Assembly (NCBI GenBank): GCA_947501805.1
Contig: CANMXJ010000005.1
Coordinates: forward strand, 124,001-188,000
DNA from: an uncultured Sulfitobacter sp.
Lineage (GTDB): Bacteria; Pseudomonadota; Alphaproteobacteria; Rhodobacterales; Rhodobacteraceae
Direction of reading: 5' to 3'
Length of the DNA: 64,000 nt
Positions 43,426 to 53,823 of this stretch are shown piece after piece (positions within the stretch are counted from its first letter, which is position 1; every line of letters starts with the position of its first letter). Position numbers and translations under genes: made by a program. Below the pieces are notes generated by a model. The model was given only the letters and a program-made list of their open reading frames with translations, had not been told where the DNA came from and made no database searches.

Positions 43426-45698
43426 GCGCGGGTTCTTTCGACCGCGGCCAAAACCGCTTCTGCGGTGGCGGGGGCTTGCAGGTCTCCATATGAGGGACCG
43501 CATGCTGAAATTGCATCCGCCAACGCCATGAAAGCGGATATGCCCAGCATGAAAGGCGGTTCGCCCACAGCTTTGGACCGGTAGATGGTCTGTGCCGGAT
43601 TGGGCTGATCCCAGAGGGCGACGTTAAAGATGTCGGGGCGGTCGGAGCAGGCGGGAATCTTGTATGTCGACGGTGCGTGCGTCTTGAGCGCACCTTGATC
43701 ATCCCAGACCAGTTCCTCGGTGGTAAGCCAGCCCGCACCTTGCACATAGCCGCCTTCAATCTGACCCATGTCGATTGCCGGGTTCAGAGAGGCACCCGCG
43801 TCATGCAGGATGTCGGCACGCAGGATGCGGTTTTCGCCGGTAAGCGTGTCGATAACGACCTCCGTACAGGCGGCCCCGTAGGCAAAGTAAAAAAACGGGC
43901 GACCACGTCCTGCGATCCGATCCCATTCGATGTCGGGGGTTTTGTAGAACCCGGTGGCAGAAAGCGAAATGCGCGCCTGATAGGTCAGCGACGCAGCCTG
44001 GGCAAAGCTGATTTCCTGATTGCCGACTTTGACGCGGCCATCAACGAACGTGATGTCGGCGGTGTCGTATACGTCCGCAAGATGCTTTTCCATCCGTGCG
44101 CGAATTTCGTCACAAGCGTTTTGGACGGCCATCCCGTTGAGATCCGACCCCGAGGATGCTGCAGTGGCGGAGGTATTGGGGACTTTGGCCGTGTCGGTTG
44201 CGGTGATCTTTATGGTGTCGAGCGGGACACCAAACCGGCTGGCAGCCACTTGTGCAACCTTCAGGAACAATCCCTGACCCATTTCGGTGCCGCCGTGGTT
44301 CAGATGGATGGAGCCGTCCTGATACACATGTACCAGCGCACCCGCTTGGTTGAGGTGGGTTAGCGTGAATGATATGCCGAACTTGACAGGGGTGATCGCG
44401 ATGCCGCGCTTGAGGACCGGATTTTGTGCATTCCAGTCTTTAATGGCAGCGCGGCGGGTATCGTAGTCGGCAGAGGTCGCTAGCCGATCTGTCAGGGCAT
44501 TGATAATGCAATCTTTTACGGGCTGGTGGTAGGGGGTCGTCTGCTCTGGGTTGCCCATATCTGCATAATAATTCACGCGGCGGATGGCCAGGGGATCCAT
44601 ATCCAGATGCTGTGCGATATGATCCATGATTTTCTCAATACCAACAACACCCTGTGGCCCGCCAAAACCGCGAAAAGCGGTGGCTGACTGGGTGTTGGTC
44701 TTTAGGCGATGTGACGTAATGCGCACGTGATCAAGGTGATAGGCGTTGTCAGCGTGCAGCATGGCCCTGTCGGCAACAGGCAAGCTGAGGTCCTGCGCCC
44801 AGCCACAACGTGCATAATGGGTGAAGTCGAGCGCGGTAATGCGCCCCGTCCCGTCAATGCCTACAGTATAATCAATTCGGAAATCATGGCGTTTACCGGT
44901 GATGATCATATCGTCGTCGCGGTCATAACGCATTTTACATGGCTTGCCGGTAAAGGCAGCCGCAACTGCACAGGCCACAGCAAGCGCGTTGCCCTGACTT
45001 TCCTTGCCACCAAAACCGCCGCCCATACGTCGGGTTTCAACACGGACCGCATGCATTGGTTTGCCAATGGCGTGGGCAACTTTATGTTGTATTTCCGTCG
45101 GGTGTTGGGTGGAGCTTTGCACCAGCATGTCGCCGCATTCCTGAGGTAGAGCAAGGGCGGCCTGACCTTCGAGATAGAAGTGTTCCTGCCCGCCGATGTC
45201 GATGCTGCCGGACAGGGTCTCGGCGGCAGAACCAAGCGCGGCTAAGACGTCCCCTTTCTGATAAATGCGCGGCCCTTCTTCGAACCTTGAATTGGCGGCA
45301 AGTGCATCTTCAACCGTCAGGATCGGCACGGTTGCGTCAATTTCGATCTGTCCTTTGGTCGCGGCAAAGCGAGCGGCAAGGTGCGAGGTCGCGATCACCA
45401 GAAAGACGGGTTGTCCGATGTGATGCACGGTGCCTGTCGCAAGCAACGGTTCGTCATGATTTGACGGGGAAACATCGCAGTCGTGCTTTAGATCACTGGC
45501 TGTCAGCACCGCAATAACACCCGGCGCGCGTCTCACTTGATCCAGATTCATTGCCGTGATGGTGCCGGCGGCAACCTGGCTGGTGGCAAATGCAAGATGA
45601 AGCGTGCCCTGCGGTGTCGGGATGTCGTCGATGTAACGGGCGGCACCGGTAACATGAAGGGCGGCGGCGTCATGGGGGAGGGGCTTTGCAACGCTCAT
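43422..45698 (-). CDS. xdhB: Xanthine dehydrogenase, molybdenum subunit XdhB
   Basis: A 758-residue molybdopterin-binding subunit that oxidises hypoxanthine and xanthine to urate. It has the N-terminal a/b hammerhead (RYIDDIPTPQGTLH), RRMGGGFGGKESQ, AFRGFGGPQGV, GGTEMGQGLFLKVAQ and the catalytic Glu region KAVGEPPFMLGISA. It overlaps both neighbours by 4 bp, xdhA upstream and xdhC downstream. Confidence 0.95.
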   Translation of the reverse strand: MSVAKPLPHDAAALHVTGAARYIDDIPTPQGTLHLAFATSQVAAGTITAMNLDQVRRAPGVIAVLTASDLKHDCDVSPSNHDEPLLATGTVHHIGQPVFLVIATSHLAARFAATKGQIEIDATVPILTVEDALAANSRFEEGPRIYQKGDVLAALGSAAETLSGSIDIGGQEHFYLEGQAALALPQECGDMLVQSSTQHPTEIQHKVAHAIGKPMHAVRVETRRMGGGFGGKESQGNALAVACAVAAAFTGKPCKMRYDRDDDMIITGKRHDFRIDYTVGIDGTGRITALDFTHYARCGWAQDLSLPVADRAMLHADNAYHLDHVRITSHRLKTNTQSATAFRGFGGPQGVVGIEKIMDHIAQHLDMDPLAIRRVNYYADMGNPEQTTPYHQPVKDCIINALTDRLATSADYDTRRAAIKDWNAQNPVLKRGIAITPVKFGISFTLTHLNQAGALVHVYQDGSIHLNHGGTEMGQGLFLKVAQVAASRFGVPLDTIKITATDTAKVPNTSATAASSGSDLNGMAVQNACDEIRARMEKHLADVYDTADITFVDGRVKVGNQEISFAQAASLTYQARISLSATGFYKTPDIEWDRIAGRGRPFFYFAYGAACTEVVIDTLTGENRILRADILHDAGASLNPAIDMGQIEGGYVQGAGWLTTEELVWDDQGALKTHAPSTYKIPACSDRPDIFNVALWDQPNPAQTIYRSKAVGEPPFMLGISAFMALADAISACGPSYGDLQAPATAEAVLAAVERTRA

Positions 45699-47080
45699 GT
45701 GCGGACCTCCTGTACGTTTGTTTGGGCGCCGTTTATGTCATGGAGATACCGCAGCAACATGTTTTGCGCGGCTCTTAGGCGGTACTGTGCGGATGCACGC
45801 ATGTCGCTGAGCGGTTGAAAATCCTCTACCATTGCTTCCATACCCTTGCGCATGGTTGCTTCGTTGAAGGGATTACCAATCATCGCGGCTTCTGCCTGTG
45901 TCGCGCGTTTTGGCGTGCCTGCCATCCCACCATATGCAAGGCGGGTCGACGTAATCGTGTCACCGTCGCGCTGGACAGACAGGCAACCGCAGACGGCAGA
46001 AATATCCTGATCAAAGCGCTTTGACAGTTTGTAACAGCGCAGGGTGTCTTGCTGCTTTGGAATGGTGATGGTTTCGACAAACTCACCGGGGACGCGGTCC
46101 TGTTTGCCATAGGCAACAAAGAAATCCTGCAGACGTATGCTGCGCCGTTTGTCACCATGACGCAGATGCAATGTGGCACCCAAGGCGATCAACGCGGGAG
46201 GGCCGTCACCTATGGGGGAACCATTTGCTATATTTCCGCCAATGGTAGCAGCGTTGCGCACCTGAACCGACCCATAGCGGCGGATCATGGCGGCGAAACT
46301 GGGATGATGCGATTCAATCGCGGCTTCAAGGTCCGTCAGGGTTGTCATTGCGCCGATGTGAATTTCCGTATCGGTTTCGCGTATGCCACGCAGGTCGTCG
46401 CACTGGTTGAGAAAAGCCACTGCGCCCAGATCACGGAATTGTTTTGTTACCCAAAGACCAACGTCCGTGGCACCCGCCACGAGTGTTGCATCGGGGTTTT
46501 CCAGATACCACTGCGCAAGAACGTCAGACGTCTGTGGTTGAATGGCGTCTGATTGCCGAAGTTGCGACTGAGGCAATGTCGGCGCTGCCTTGGCCAAAGA
46601 ACGAAGGTGGTCGGGGACGGGTCTGTCCGCCAAGGTTTCTGCCGCACGGATGATCGGCGCGTAACCGGTGCAACGACACAGGTTGCCTGCAAGCTGTGTG
46701 TCATGGTCGGTGGCACCGTTAAGGTGGGCGGTGGCCATAGAAACAACAAAGCCGGGTGTGCAAAAACCGCATTGGCTGCCGTGGTGTTCGATCATTGCGG
46801 TTTGTGCAGGGTGCAAAGTGCCATCAGGTGCGGCGAGGCCTTCGACAGTGGTGACGTGTTTGCCGTTCACTTGCGGCAGGAACAGGATGCATCCGTTGAG
46901 GGCACGCGTGCCGTCTGCATCGCTGATCATCACCGTGCAGGCCCCGCAGTCTCCTTCGTTGCAGCCTTCTTTGGTGCCTGTCATCTGGCGTTCGATCCGC
47001 AGCCAGTCCAGAAGGGTTGTGGTAGGTGAGATGTCTTTCAGGGTGACATGCGTTCCGTTCAGTAGAAACGTGACGTCCAT
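45695..47080 (-). CDS. xdhA: Xanthine dehydrogenase, Fe-S/FAD subunit XdhA
   Basis: A 461-residue electron-transfer subunit. A plant-type [2Fe-2S] domain (CNEGDCGACTV) is followed by the second cluster (QCGFCTPGFV, NLCRCTGYAPI), an FAD domain (ATLVAGATDVGLWVTK, TIGGNIANGSPIGD) and the CO-dehydrogenase flavoprotein C-terminal domain. It is the first gene of the seven-gene operon. It is divergent from dnaE with a 177-bp gap, which should carry both promoters. Confidence 0.95.
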   Translation of the reverse strand: MDVTFLLNGTHVTLKDISPTTTLLDWLRIERQMTGTKEGCNEGDCGACTVMISDADGTRALNGCILFLPQVNGKHVTTVEGLAAPDGTLHPAQTAMIEHHGSQCGFCTPGFVVSMATAHLNGATDHDTQLAGNLCRCTGYAPIIRAAETLADRPVPDHLRSLAKAAPTLPQSQLRQSDAIQPQTSDVLAQWYLENPDATLVAGATDVGLWVTKQFRDLGAVAFLNQCDDLRGIRETDTEIHIGAMTTLTDLEAAIESHHPSFAAMIRRYGSVQVRNAATIGGNIANGSPIGDGPPALIALGATLHLRHGDKRRSIRLQDFFVAYGKQDRVPGEFVETITIPKQQDTLRCYKLSKRFDQDISAVCGCLSVQRDGDTITSTRLAYGGMAGTPKRATQAEAAMIGNPFNEATMRKGMEAMVEDFQPLSDMRASAQYRLRAAQNMLLRYLHDINGAQTNVQEVRT

Positions 47081-47257
47081 GGTGTTGGCCAGTCGCGGTA
47101 CATTTGCCCAAAAATGGCGGTTGGTTCGATGCGACGTAGAACCGGTTGCCGGGCGTTAAGCAGAGGCTAAGCGGATGGCTTGGGCGATTGCAAGAAAAAA
47201 GGCACCCATGGTGCGCGGGCACTGGTGGCTTGGATGGCAGGCGTCTAAAGTTCGGGC

Positions 47258-50200
47258 ATGAAACAGAACCCCCGATTCATCCACCTGCGCACCCATTCCG
47301 AATATTCCTTGCTGGAAGGGGCGCTGCGGCTGAAAAAGCTGCCTGAAATGTGTGTGAAGGCGGGCATGCCCGCGCTGGCTTTGACCGACACCAACAATAT
47401 GTTTGCGGCGCTGGAGTTTTCCGTTGGCATGGCTGGCGCGGGTGTACAGCCGATCATGGGCTGTCAGGTCGATCTGGCCTATATAGTCGCGCAACCGGGG
47501 GAAAAATCGCGTGATCCGGCACCTGTTGTTCTGCTGGCACAATCCGAACTTGGCTACGAAAACCTGATGAAGCTGAATTCCTGTCTTTACGTGGACAAGG
47601 GGGGGCAGTTGCCGCAGGTGACGTTGGATGAATTGGCCACATTCAGCAGTGATGTGATTTGTTTGACGGGTGGGGCAGACGGGCCTGTTGGATGCTTGTT
47701 ACAGGCCGGGCAACGCCCCGCTGCCGAAAGCCTAATGACGCGGCTGAAAGGTATCTTTGAGGACAGGTTGTATGTCGAATTGCAGCGCCATCCGGGAGAG
47801 GGCGGGCAGCTGGAAGCCGAACGGCTGACCGAACGCGGCTTTGTTGAAATGGCCTATGATATGGACATTCCTCTGGTGGCAACCAACGATGTCTATTTCC
47901 CGAAGACAGAGATGTATGAAGCACATGATGCGCTGATCTGCATCGCGGATGGGTCTTATGTCGATCAACAGGATGACCGCCGCAGGCTGACGCCGCAGCA
48001 TTACTTCAAGTCCGAAGCCGAAATGGTGGCGCTGTTTGCGGATTTGCCGGAAGCGATAGAAAACACGGTTGAAATTGCACGACGCTGCGCGTTTATGACC
48101 TACCGTCGTGATCCGATTCTGCCGAAATTTGCCGATGACGAGATTGCCGAATTGCGCCGCCAAGCGCAGGAAGGGTTGAAGGCAAGGCTGGCGATTATCC
48201 CCCATGCCGCACCCGTTGAGGAGTACGAGACACGGCTGGAATTCGAGCTGGGGATCATCGAGGGGATGGGGTTCCCGGGCTACTTCCTGATCGTTGCGGA
48301 TTTCATCAAATGGGCCAAAGAACACGATATCCCTGTGGGGCCGGGGCGTGGTTCGGGTGCGGGATCGCTGGTTGCCTACGCCCTGTTGATCACCGACCTT
48401 GATCCGCTGCGATACTCCCTTCTGTTTGAACGTTTCTTGAACCCTGAACGTGTGTCGATGCCGGACTTTGACATCGACTTCTGCATGGACCGCCGCGAGG
48501 AGGTCATTCAATATGTTCAGCAGAAATACGGACGCGATAAGGTGGGCCAGATCATCACCTTTGGTGCGTTGCTGTCCAAGGCCGCAGTGCGCGACATTGG
48601 CCGTGTTTTGCAGATGCCCTATGGGCAGGTGGACCGTCTGTCCAAGATGATCCCTGTTGAGGGGGTAAAGCCTGTCTCGATTGAAAAAGCCTTGGCGGAT
48701 GAGCCGCGCTTGCGCGAAGAAGCCAAGAACGAAGAGGTTGTTGCACGTCTGTTGAATTACGGCCAACAGGTCGAAGGTTTGTTGCGCAATGCGTCAACCC
48801 ATGCGGCGGGTGTGGTTATTGGTGACCGCCCGCTGGACCAGCTTGTACCGCTCTATCAAGATCCGCGCTCCGACATGCCTGCGACCCAGTTCAACATGAA
48901 ATGGGTGGAACAAGCGGGGCTGGTGAAGTTCGACTTTCTCGGTCTGAAAACCCTCACTGTAATCCAGAACGCGGTGGATCAGATCAAGGCGTCGGGGCGC
49001 CATTTGCATCTAGCGGCGGACGGCACGGAATTGTTCACTCCCCCAGAAGGGTTGATTGACGACATTTCGACAATCCCTCTGGATGACGAAGCCTCGTATA
49101 AACTCTACGCCAGCGCCAAAACTGTTGCGGTGTTTCAGGTGGAATCCAGCGGCATGATGGATGCGCTGAAACGCATGAAGCCGAACTGTATCGAGGATAT
49201 CGTGGCCCTTGTAGCGCTTTACCGGCCCGGTCCGATGGAGAACATCCCGACCTATTGCGAGGTTAAAAACGGGCTGCGCGAGATTGAATCGGTGCATCCC
49301 TCTATCGACCATCTTTTGGCCGAGACCCAAGGCATCATCGTTTACCAAGAACAGGTGATGCAGATCGCGCAGGTAATGGGCGGCTATAGCCTTGGTGGTG
49401 CTGACCTGCTGCGTCGCGCGATGGGTAAAAAGATCGCCGAGGAAATGGCTAAGGAGCGTCCAAAATTCGAAAAGGGCGCAATGGCGAATGGCGTAGACAA
49501 GAAGAAGGCCAAAGAGGTTTTCGACCTGTTGGAAAAATTCGCCAACTACGGTTTCAACAAATCCCACGCGGCGGCCTATGCTGTGGTCAGCTACCAGACT
49601 GCATGGCTCAAAGCGAATCATCCGGTTGAATTCATGGCCGGTGTGATGAACTGCGATATACATCTGACGGACAAACTTTCGGTGTATTTCGAGGAAGTGC
49701 GCAAGCAACTGGAACTGCCGTGGGTGCCGCCGTGCGTGAACCGGTCAGACGCTACGTTCAAAGTGGTGGACGGCGCATTGGTCTATGCGCTGGGCGCGCT
49801 GAAAAATGTGGGCGTGGAGGCGATGAAATTGATCGTCGAAGGGCGTCAAATCGACGGGGCGGATAAACCGTTTGCCACGCTCTTTGATCTGGCGCGGCGT
49901 GTTGATCTGAAACGTGTGGGCAAGCGCCCCTTGGAAATGCTGGCGCGATCCGGTGCCTTTGACCAGCTTGATCCAAACCGTCGCCGCGTGTTTCAGGCTC
50001 TTGATCCGCTGGTGAATTATTCGGCCGCGATCCATGAACAGAAGTCTTCAAATCAAGTGTCCTTGTTTGGGGAAGCGGGGGACGATCTGCCCGAACCACG
50101 TATGATGCCGTGTGATGATTGGGAAGCTGCTGAACGGCTCACCGAAGAATTCAAAGCGGTTGGTTTCTACCTTTCCGGCCATCCGTTGGATGATTACATG

Positions 50201-50794
50201 ACGCCGCTGAAGCGCAAGTGGGGGCGTGACACAGGTGTGCCTTTCCTGACGCTGGACGAGCTGACAGAAAAAGTGTCGACGCGGGGTGCGATGAACGCAC
50301 GCCTTGCCGGGATCGTCGCAGGTCGACAGGAACGTAAATCAGCGCGGGGCAACCGTTTTGCCTTTGCGCAGATGTCGGACCCCACGGGGGGCTATGAGGT
50401 CACGCTGTTTTCGGACACGCTTGAAGCTGCCCGTGACCATCTGGAAACCGGATCCAAGATCGTGATCACAGTTGAGGCCACGATGGAAAGCGATCAGCTT
50501 AAACTGCTGGGTCGCTCCGTTGCGCCTATGGATATGGCCGTGGCGGATGCGGGCAGTATTGGTCTGCGGGTGTTTATCGACGGTGCGGATGCAGTTGCAG
50601 CCGTGGCGGATGTCCTTGAGGGCGCACGCAAAGCGGCAAAAACTGCGGCACGCGGGCAGGTGCAATTGTGCCTGATGGGAGCGGGCCTGCCGGGCGAAGT
50701 CGAAGTTGATCTAGGGCTGGAATTCCCCGTGACGCCACAGATCAAAGGCGCGATACGATCCCTTGACGGTGTCATGGAAGTCGAAGAAATCTGA
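47258..50794 (+). CDS. dnaE: DNA polymerase III alpha subunit
   Basis: The replicative polymerase, 1178 residues. The N-terminal PHP domain starts FIHLRTHSEYSLLEGALRL; the polymerase core has GPGRGSGAGSLVAYAL, then MPDFDIDFCMDRR with Asp405 and Asp407 as probable catalytic acids, AGVVIGD, and NKSHAAAYAVVSYQTAWLK. A helix-hairpin-helix and OB-fold region follow (ARLAGIVAGRQERKSARGNRFAFAQMSD). Length and order match standard DnaE1, not the DnaE2 error-prone form. Confidence 0.96.
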   Translation: MKQNPRFIHLRTHSEYSLLEGALRLKKLPEMCVKAGMPALALTDTNNMFAALEFSVGMAGAGVQPIMGCQVDLAYIVAQPGEKSRDPAPVVLLAQSELGYENLMKLNSCLYVDKGGQLPQVTLDELATFSSDVICLTGGADGPVGCLLQAGQRPAAESLMTRLKGIFEDRLYVELQRHPGEGGQLEAERLTERGFVEMAYDMDIPLVATNDVYFPKTEMYEAHDALICIADGSYVDQQDDRRRLTPQHYFKSEAEMVALFADLPEAIENTVEIARRCAFMTYRRDPILPKFADDEIAELRRQAQEGLKARLAIIPHAAPVEEYETRLEFELGIIEGMGFPGYFLIVADFIKWAKEHDIPVGPGRGSGAGSLVAYALLITDLDPLRYSLLFERFLNPERVSMPDFDIDFCMDRREEVIQYVQQKYGRDKVGQIITFGALLSKAAVRDIGRVLQMPYGQVDRLSKMIPVEGVKPVSIEKALADEPRLREEAKNEEVVARLLNYGQQVEGLLRNASTHAAGVVIGDRPLDQLVPLYQDPRSDMPATQFNMKWVEQAGLVKFDFLGLKTLTVIQNAVDQIKASGRHLHLAADGTELFTPPEGLIDDISTIPLDDEASYKLYASAKTVAVFQVESSGMMDALKRMKPNCIEDIVALVALYRPGPMENIPTYCEVKNGLREIESVHPSIDHLLAETQGIIVYQEQVMQIAQVMGGYSLGGADLLRRAMGKKIAEEMAKERPKFEKGAMANGVDKKKAKEVFDLLEKFANYGFNKSHAAAYAVVSYQTAWLKANHPVEFMAGVMNCDIHLTDKLSVYFEEVRKQLELPWVPPCVNRSDATFKVVDGALVYALGALKNVGVEAMKLIVEGRQIDGADKPFATLFDLARRVDLKRVGKRPLEMLARSGAFDQLDPNRRRVFQALDPLVNYSAAIHEQKSSNQVSLFGEAGDDLPEPRMMPCDDWEAAERLTEEFKAVGFYLSGHPLDDYMTPLKRKWGRDTGVPFLTLDELTEKVSTRGAMNARLAGIVAGRQERKSARGNRFAFAQMSDPTGGYEVTLFSDTLEAARDHLETGSKIVITVEATMESDQLKLLGRSVAPMDMAVADAGSIGLRVFIDGADAVAAVADVLEGARKAAKTAARGQVQLCLMGAGLPGEVEVDLGLEFPVTPQIKGAIRSLDGVMEVEEI

Positions 50795-50877
50795 GCCACT
50801 TTTGGCTGATGCCCAATGCCCCGTGGACGCTTTATATTCATTCAGGTAAACGGGGCGTTAATTAGTGTGGGGTAATC

Positions 50878-51882
50878 ATGCATAAAACGGGTGTTTCGAT
50901 TGGTCTTGTGCTGCTGCTTGCAGCCTGCGGTGATCCATTGGCTGGGGTGACGCGCATCTCTGAAGTGGAACTTTCTGACACCGGTCCATCCGCGCAAGCC
51001 CTTCCCACGGAACAGGAAATCGCCCGCGAAGGTTTTTTTGGGACTGATGCAGCCAAACCGCTGGACACCGAAGTACCAACGGAGCCAGAGACCCTGACGG
51101 CTGATCCTGCGATTGATCCAGTAGTAACAGCACCCGCGCCCCGTCGTGGGGTGTTTGCCAGTTTGCGGCGCGCGTTGCCGATTGGCAGGTCTGCGCCGGG
51201 CGGTGCCAAGGACACGCTTTCGGCCAATGCGTTTGAAACAGCAAAATCCGCTGAGAACGCGGAACTACCTGAACAGACGCAACTTGCGTCCTTGTCTCCC
51301 GAACCTGACGTCATGCCTGGGCCTGCTCCGAAAACGCGCGGCTTTTTTTCACGTCTCACCAGCGATGATGCGAAGCCGAAACCGCGAACAGGCGTGGATG
51401 CGATGGAGGTCGAATACGGCGCGGTTGTGCCGTACGGGACGGTTGCCCGCAGCTGTGCATCCAAACGTCAGCCATTGGGACGCAAGATCGAATCTGCCTC
51501 TGCCAGCGGATATGATCTGTATGACACCAATCCGGGCGCGGCTGGGGCGCGCACATTTTACATTACCGGTTTTGATGATGGCTGTCCGCGCCAGTTGACA
51601 GCGGCACATGTGCTGTTGGGCGCGCCGTCATTGTACGAACAATTGCACTATGGGCCCGCAGGCCAGCACTTGAAATTTGGCGCAACCGACAAGGCGTATG
51701 AAAAGGTCAAAGGCAAGGTTTGCGGCGTGCGCAAGGGCAAGCCCTGCGGTGCCAAGATGAGCAAGCTTGAGCGCGATACGTTCTTTGTAAACAGCTACGA
51801 GCGGTTGGACGACAACACGCGTTGGTCTGAACTGCTGGTGCATGACGGGCAGGTGCTGGCTGCCTCGCTCAAGACCAACTAG
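50878..51882 (+). CDS. Lipoprotein with proline-rich linker, unknown
   Basis: A 334-residue protein of unknown function. The signal ends in a lipobox (LLLAACGD, Cys17). A long low-complexity Pro/Ala/Glu linker (about 30-165) leads to a C-terminal domain of about 165 residues with several Cys and a conserved-looking stretch (AARTFYITGFDDGCPRQLTAAH-type; GFDDGCPRQLTAAHVLLGAPS). It converges with slyX, with only 2 bp between stops. The form suggests an outer-membrane lipoprotein that reaches into the periplasm. Confidence 0.75.
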   Translation: MHKTGVSIGLVLLLAACGDPLAGVTRISEVELSDTGPSAQALPTEQEIAREGFFGTDAAKPLDTEVPTEPETLTADPAIDPVVTAPAPRRGVFASLRRALPIGRSAPGGAKDTLSANAFETAKSAENAELPEQTQLASLSPEPDVMPGPAPKTRGFFSRLTSDDAKPKPRTGVDAMEVEYGAVVPYGTVARSCASKRQPLGRKIESASASGYDLYDTNPGAAGARTFYITGFDDGCPRQLTAAHVLLGAPSLYEQLHYGPAGQHLKFGATDKAYEKVKGKVCGVRKGKPCGAKMSKLERDTFFVNSYERLDDNTRWSELLVHDGQVLAASLKTN

Positions 51883-51884
51883 CC

Positions 51885-52076
51885 TCAATAATGCGGTGGC
51901 CGCTCGTCACCCATGACCACGGCACCGCCTGACGCTTCCCGCGCACCTTCGCGCTGCATCAACATATGTACCCGGCGGGTCAGCGTACTGATCTCGCCTT
52001 CCTGACGCGCAACGATTTCGCTCAGATCGTCCACGGTGCGCATCAAATGTGCGATTTGTTCTTCCAGATGTTCCAT
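51885..52076 (-). CDS. slyX: SlyX family protein
   Basis: A 63-residue coiled-coil protein of the SlyX family (EHLEEQIAHLMRTVDDLSEI, RQEGEISTLTRRV) ending in the typical DERPPHY. Function is unknown. It is divergent from hisS with a 109-bp gap. Confidence 0.88.
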   Translation of the reverse strand: MEHLEEQIAHLMRTVDDLSEIVARQEGEISTLTRRVHMLMQREGAREASGGAVVMGDERPPHY

Positions 52077-52185
52077 GTCGCGGCTTTAGCACGGGTTTTG
52101 CGTGGTGATAAGGGGGATTACTTGCCCCGTCCGGCCCCATCCGGTAGATGCGCAGCAACACAGATCAGCCGCGCAGAGGTGCACC

Positions 52186-53823
52186 ATGGCCAAGCCGAAA
52201 AAGACCCCCCGCCCCAAGGCAGAAACCCCCAAAGGTTTCCGCGATTATTTCGGGGCCGAGGTCACGCATCGCGCGGATATGCTGGCGAAAATTGCGGCTG
52301 TTTATCACCGCTACGGCTTTGACGCATTGGAAAGCTCTGGCGTGGAAACCGTCGAAGCACTGGGCAAGTTCCTGCCCGATGTCGACCGCCCGAATGAGGG
52401 AGTATTCGCGTGGCAAGAGGACGCGGATGCGGACAAACCCGGCGACTGGCTGGCGCTGCGCTATGATCTGACGGCCCCCTTGGCGCGGGTCTATGCGCAG
52501 CACCAGAATGATTTGCCAAAGCCTTATCGCCGCTATGCGATGGGTCCGGTCTGGCGCAATGAAAAGCCCGGACCGGGGCGGTTTCGTCAGTTTTATCAAT
52601 GCGATGCGGATACGGTTGGCGCGCCGAGCGTGGCTGCGGACGCCGAGATTTGCGCGATGCTGGCGGATTGTCTGGAGGAGGTCGGGATCGAGCGCGGCGA
52701 CTACATCGTGCGGGTCAACAACCGCAAGGTGCTGAATGGTGTGATGGAGGTCGCAGGGCTTTCTGGTGACGACAAAGAGGCCGAGCGCGGGATCGTGCTG
52801 CGCGCGATTGATAAGCTGGATCGGTTGGGCGTTGATGGGGTTCGACTGCTCATAACAGTGGGTCGCAAGGATGAAAGTGGCGATTTTACACGTGGTGCGG
52901 GGTTGAGTGAGGCTCACGCTGACGTTGTGATGAAGTTTGTTGAGGCAGAAAGCTTAGTATCGCAGTCGCTTGCCATAACAGATCAAGACATAGAGGCAGG
53001 ACCAACCTCAGAAGCACTGGAGGCAAATGAAGCGAGCGTTGCTAGTAGCCCCGAAATTTGGCAGTTTATGCGCCCGTCAACTAAGGCGATGAAGATTTGG
53101 AATTCCAAGATTATTGAGTATCTCGAAAAGCTAGTTTTTGTGAGTACGATCGGAACTGAGGGTGTCCAAGAACTGAAGGAAATATCCAAGTTAATGGAGG
53201 CGCAAGGATACTGCGCTGATCGTATCCTTATCTCCCCCTCCGTCGTACGCGGCCTCGGCTACTACACAGGCCCCGTTTTTGAAGCCGAACTCACCTTCGA
53301 AATCAAAGACGAAAAAGGCCGCACCCGCAACTTCGGCTCTGTTGCGGGGGGCGGGCGCTATGACGATCTGGTCAAACGCTTCACCGGACAGGAAGTACCC
53401 GCAACCGGTGTCTCCATCGGCGTGGATCGCTTGCTGGCAGCACTTGACGCGAAAGGAAGGCTCGACAAAACGCCGGACGGCCCCGTTGTTGTCACGGTCA
53501 TGGATAAATCCCGCATGGCCGACTATCAGAAAATGGTCGCGGAGTTGCGCAATGAGGGCATCCGCGCCGAGGTCTACCTTGGCAATCCCAAGAATTTTGG
53601 CAACCAGTTGAAATACGCCGACAAACGCGGATCGCCAGTCGCGATCATCGCGGGCAGTGATGAGTTCGACAAAGGCGTGGTGCAGATCAAAGACCTGATC
53701 CTCGGTGCGCAGATTGCCGAAAACGCGACCCACGAAGAATGGAAAGAACGCCCCAGCCAATACGAAGTGCCGCGCGACGACCTTGTGACGAAAGTGCGCG
53801 ACATACTGGACCTGCACCGCTAA
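52186..53823 (+). CDS. hisS: Histidyl-tRNA synthetase with an atypical central segment
   Basis: A class II tRNA synthetase of 545 residues that charges tRNA-His. Motif 1 region GFRDYFG, motif 2 region [20 protein letters not shown], histidine-specific [16 protein letters not shown] and motif 3 [14 protein letters not shown] are all present, as is the anticodon-binding domain. The start at ATG 52186 has AGAGGTG upstream. Residues about 246-346 are odd: their DNA (52921-53230) is about 46% GC against about 60% on either side, codon use differs, and the enzyme is about 45 residues longer than typical relatives. hisZ starts inside the stop (TAATG). Confidence 0.93.
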   Translation: MAKPKKTPRPKAETPKGFRDYFGAEVTHRADMLAKIAAVYHRYGFDALESSGVETVEALGKFLPDVDRPNEGVFAWQEDADADKPGDWLALRYDLTAPLARVYAQHQNDLPKPYRRYAMGPVWRNEKPGPGRFRQFYQCDADTVGAPSVAADAEICAMLADCLEEVGIERGDYIVRVNNRKVLNGVMEVAGLSGDDKEAERGIVLRAIDKLDRLGVDGVRLLITVGRKDESGDFTRGAGLSEAHADVVMKFVEAESLVSQSLAITDQDIEAGPTSEALEANEASVASSPEIWQFMRPSTKAMKIWNSKIIEYLEKLVFVSTIGTEGVQELKEISKLMEAQGYCADRILISPSVVRGLGYYTGPVFEAELTFEIKDEKGRTRNFGSVAGGGRYDDLVKRFTGQEVPATGVSIGVDRLLAALDAKGRLDKTPDGPVVVTVMDKSRMADYQKMVAELRNEGIRAEVYLGNPKNFGNQLKYADKRGSPVAIIAGSDEFDKGVVQIKDLILGAQIAENATHEEWKERPSQYEVPRDDLVTKVRDILDLHR

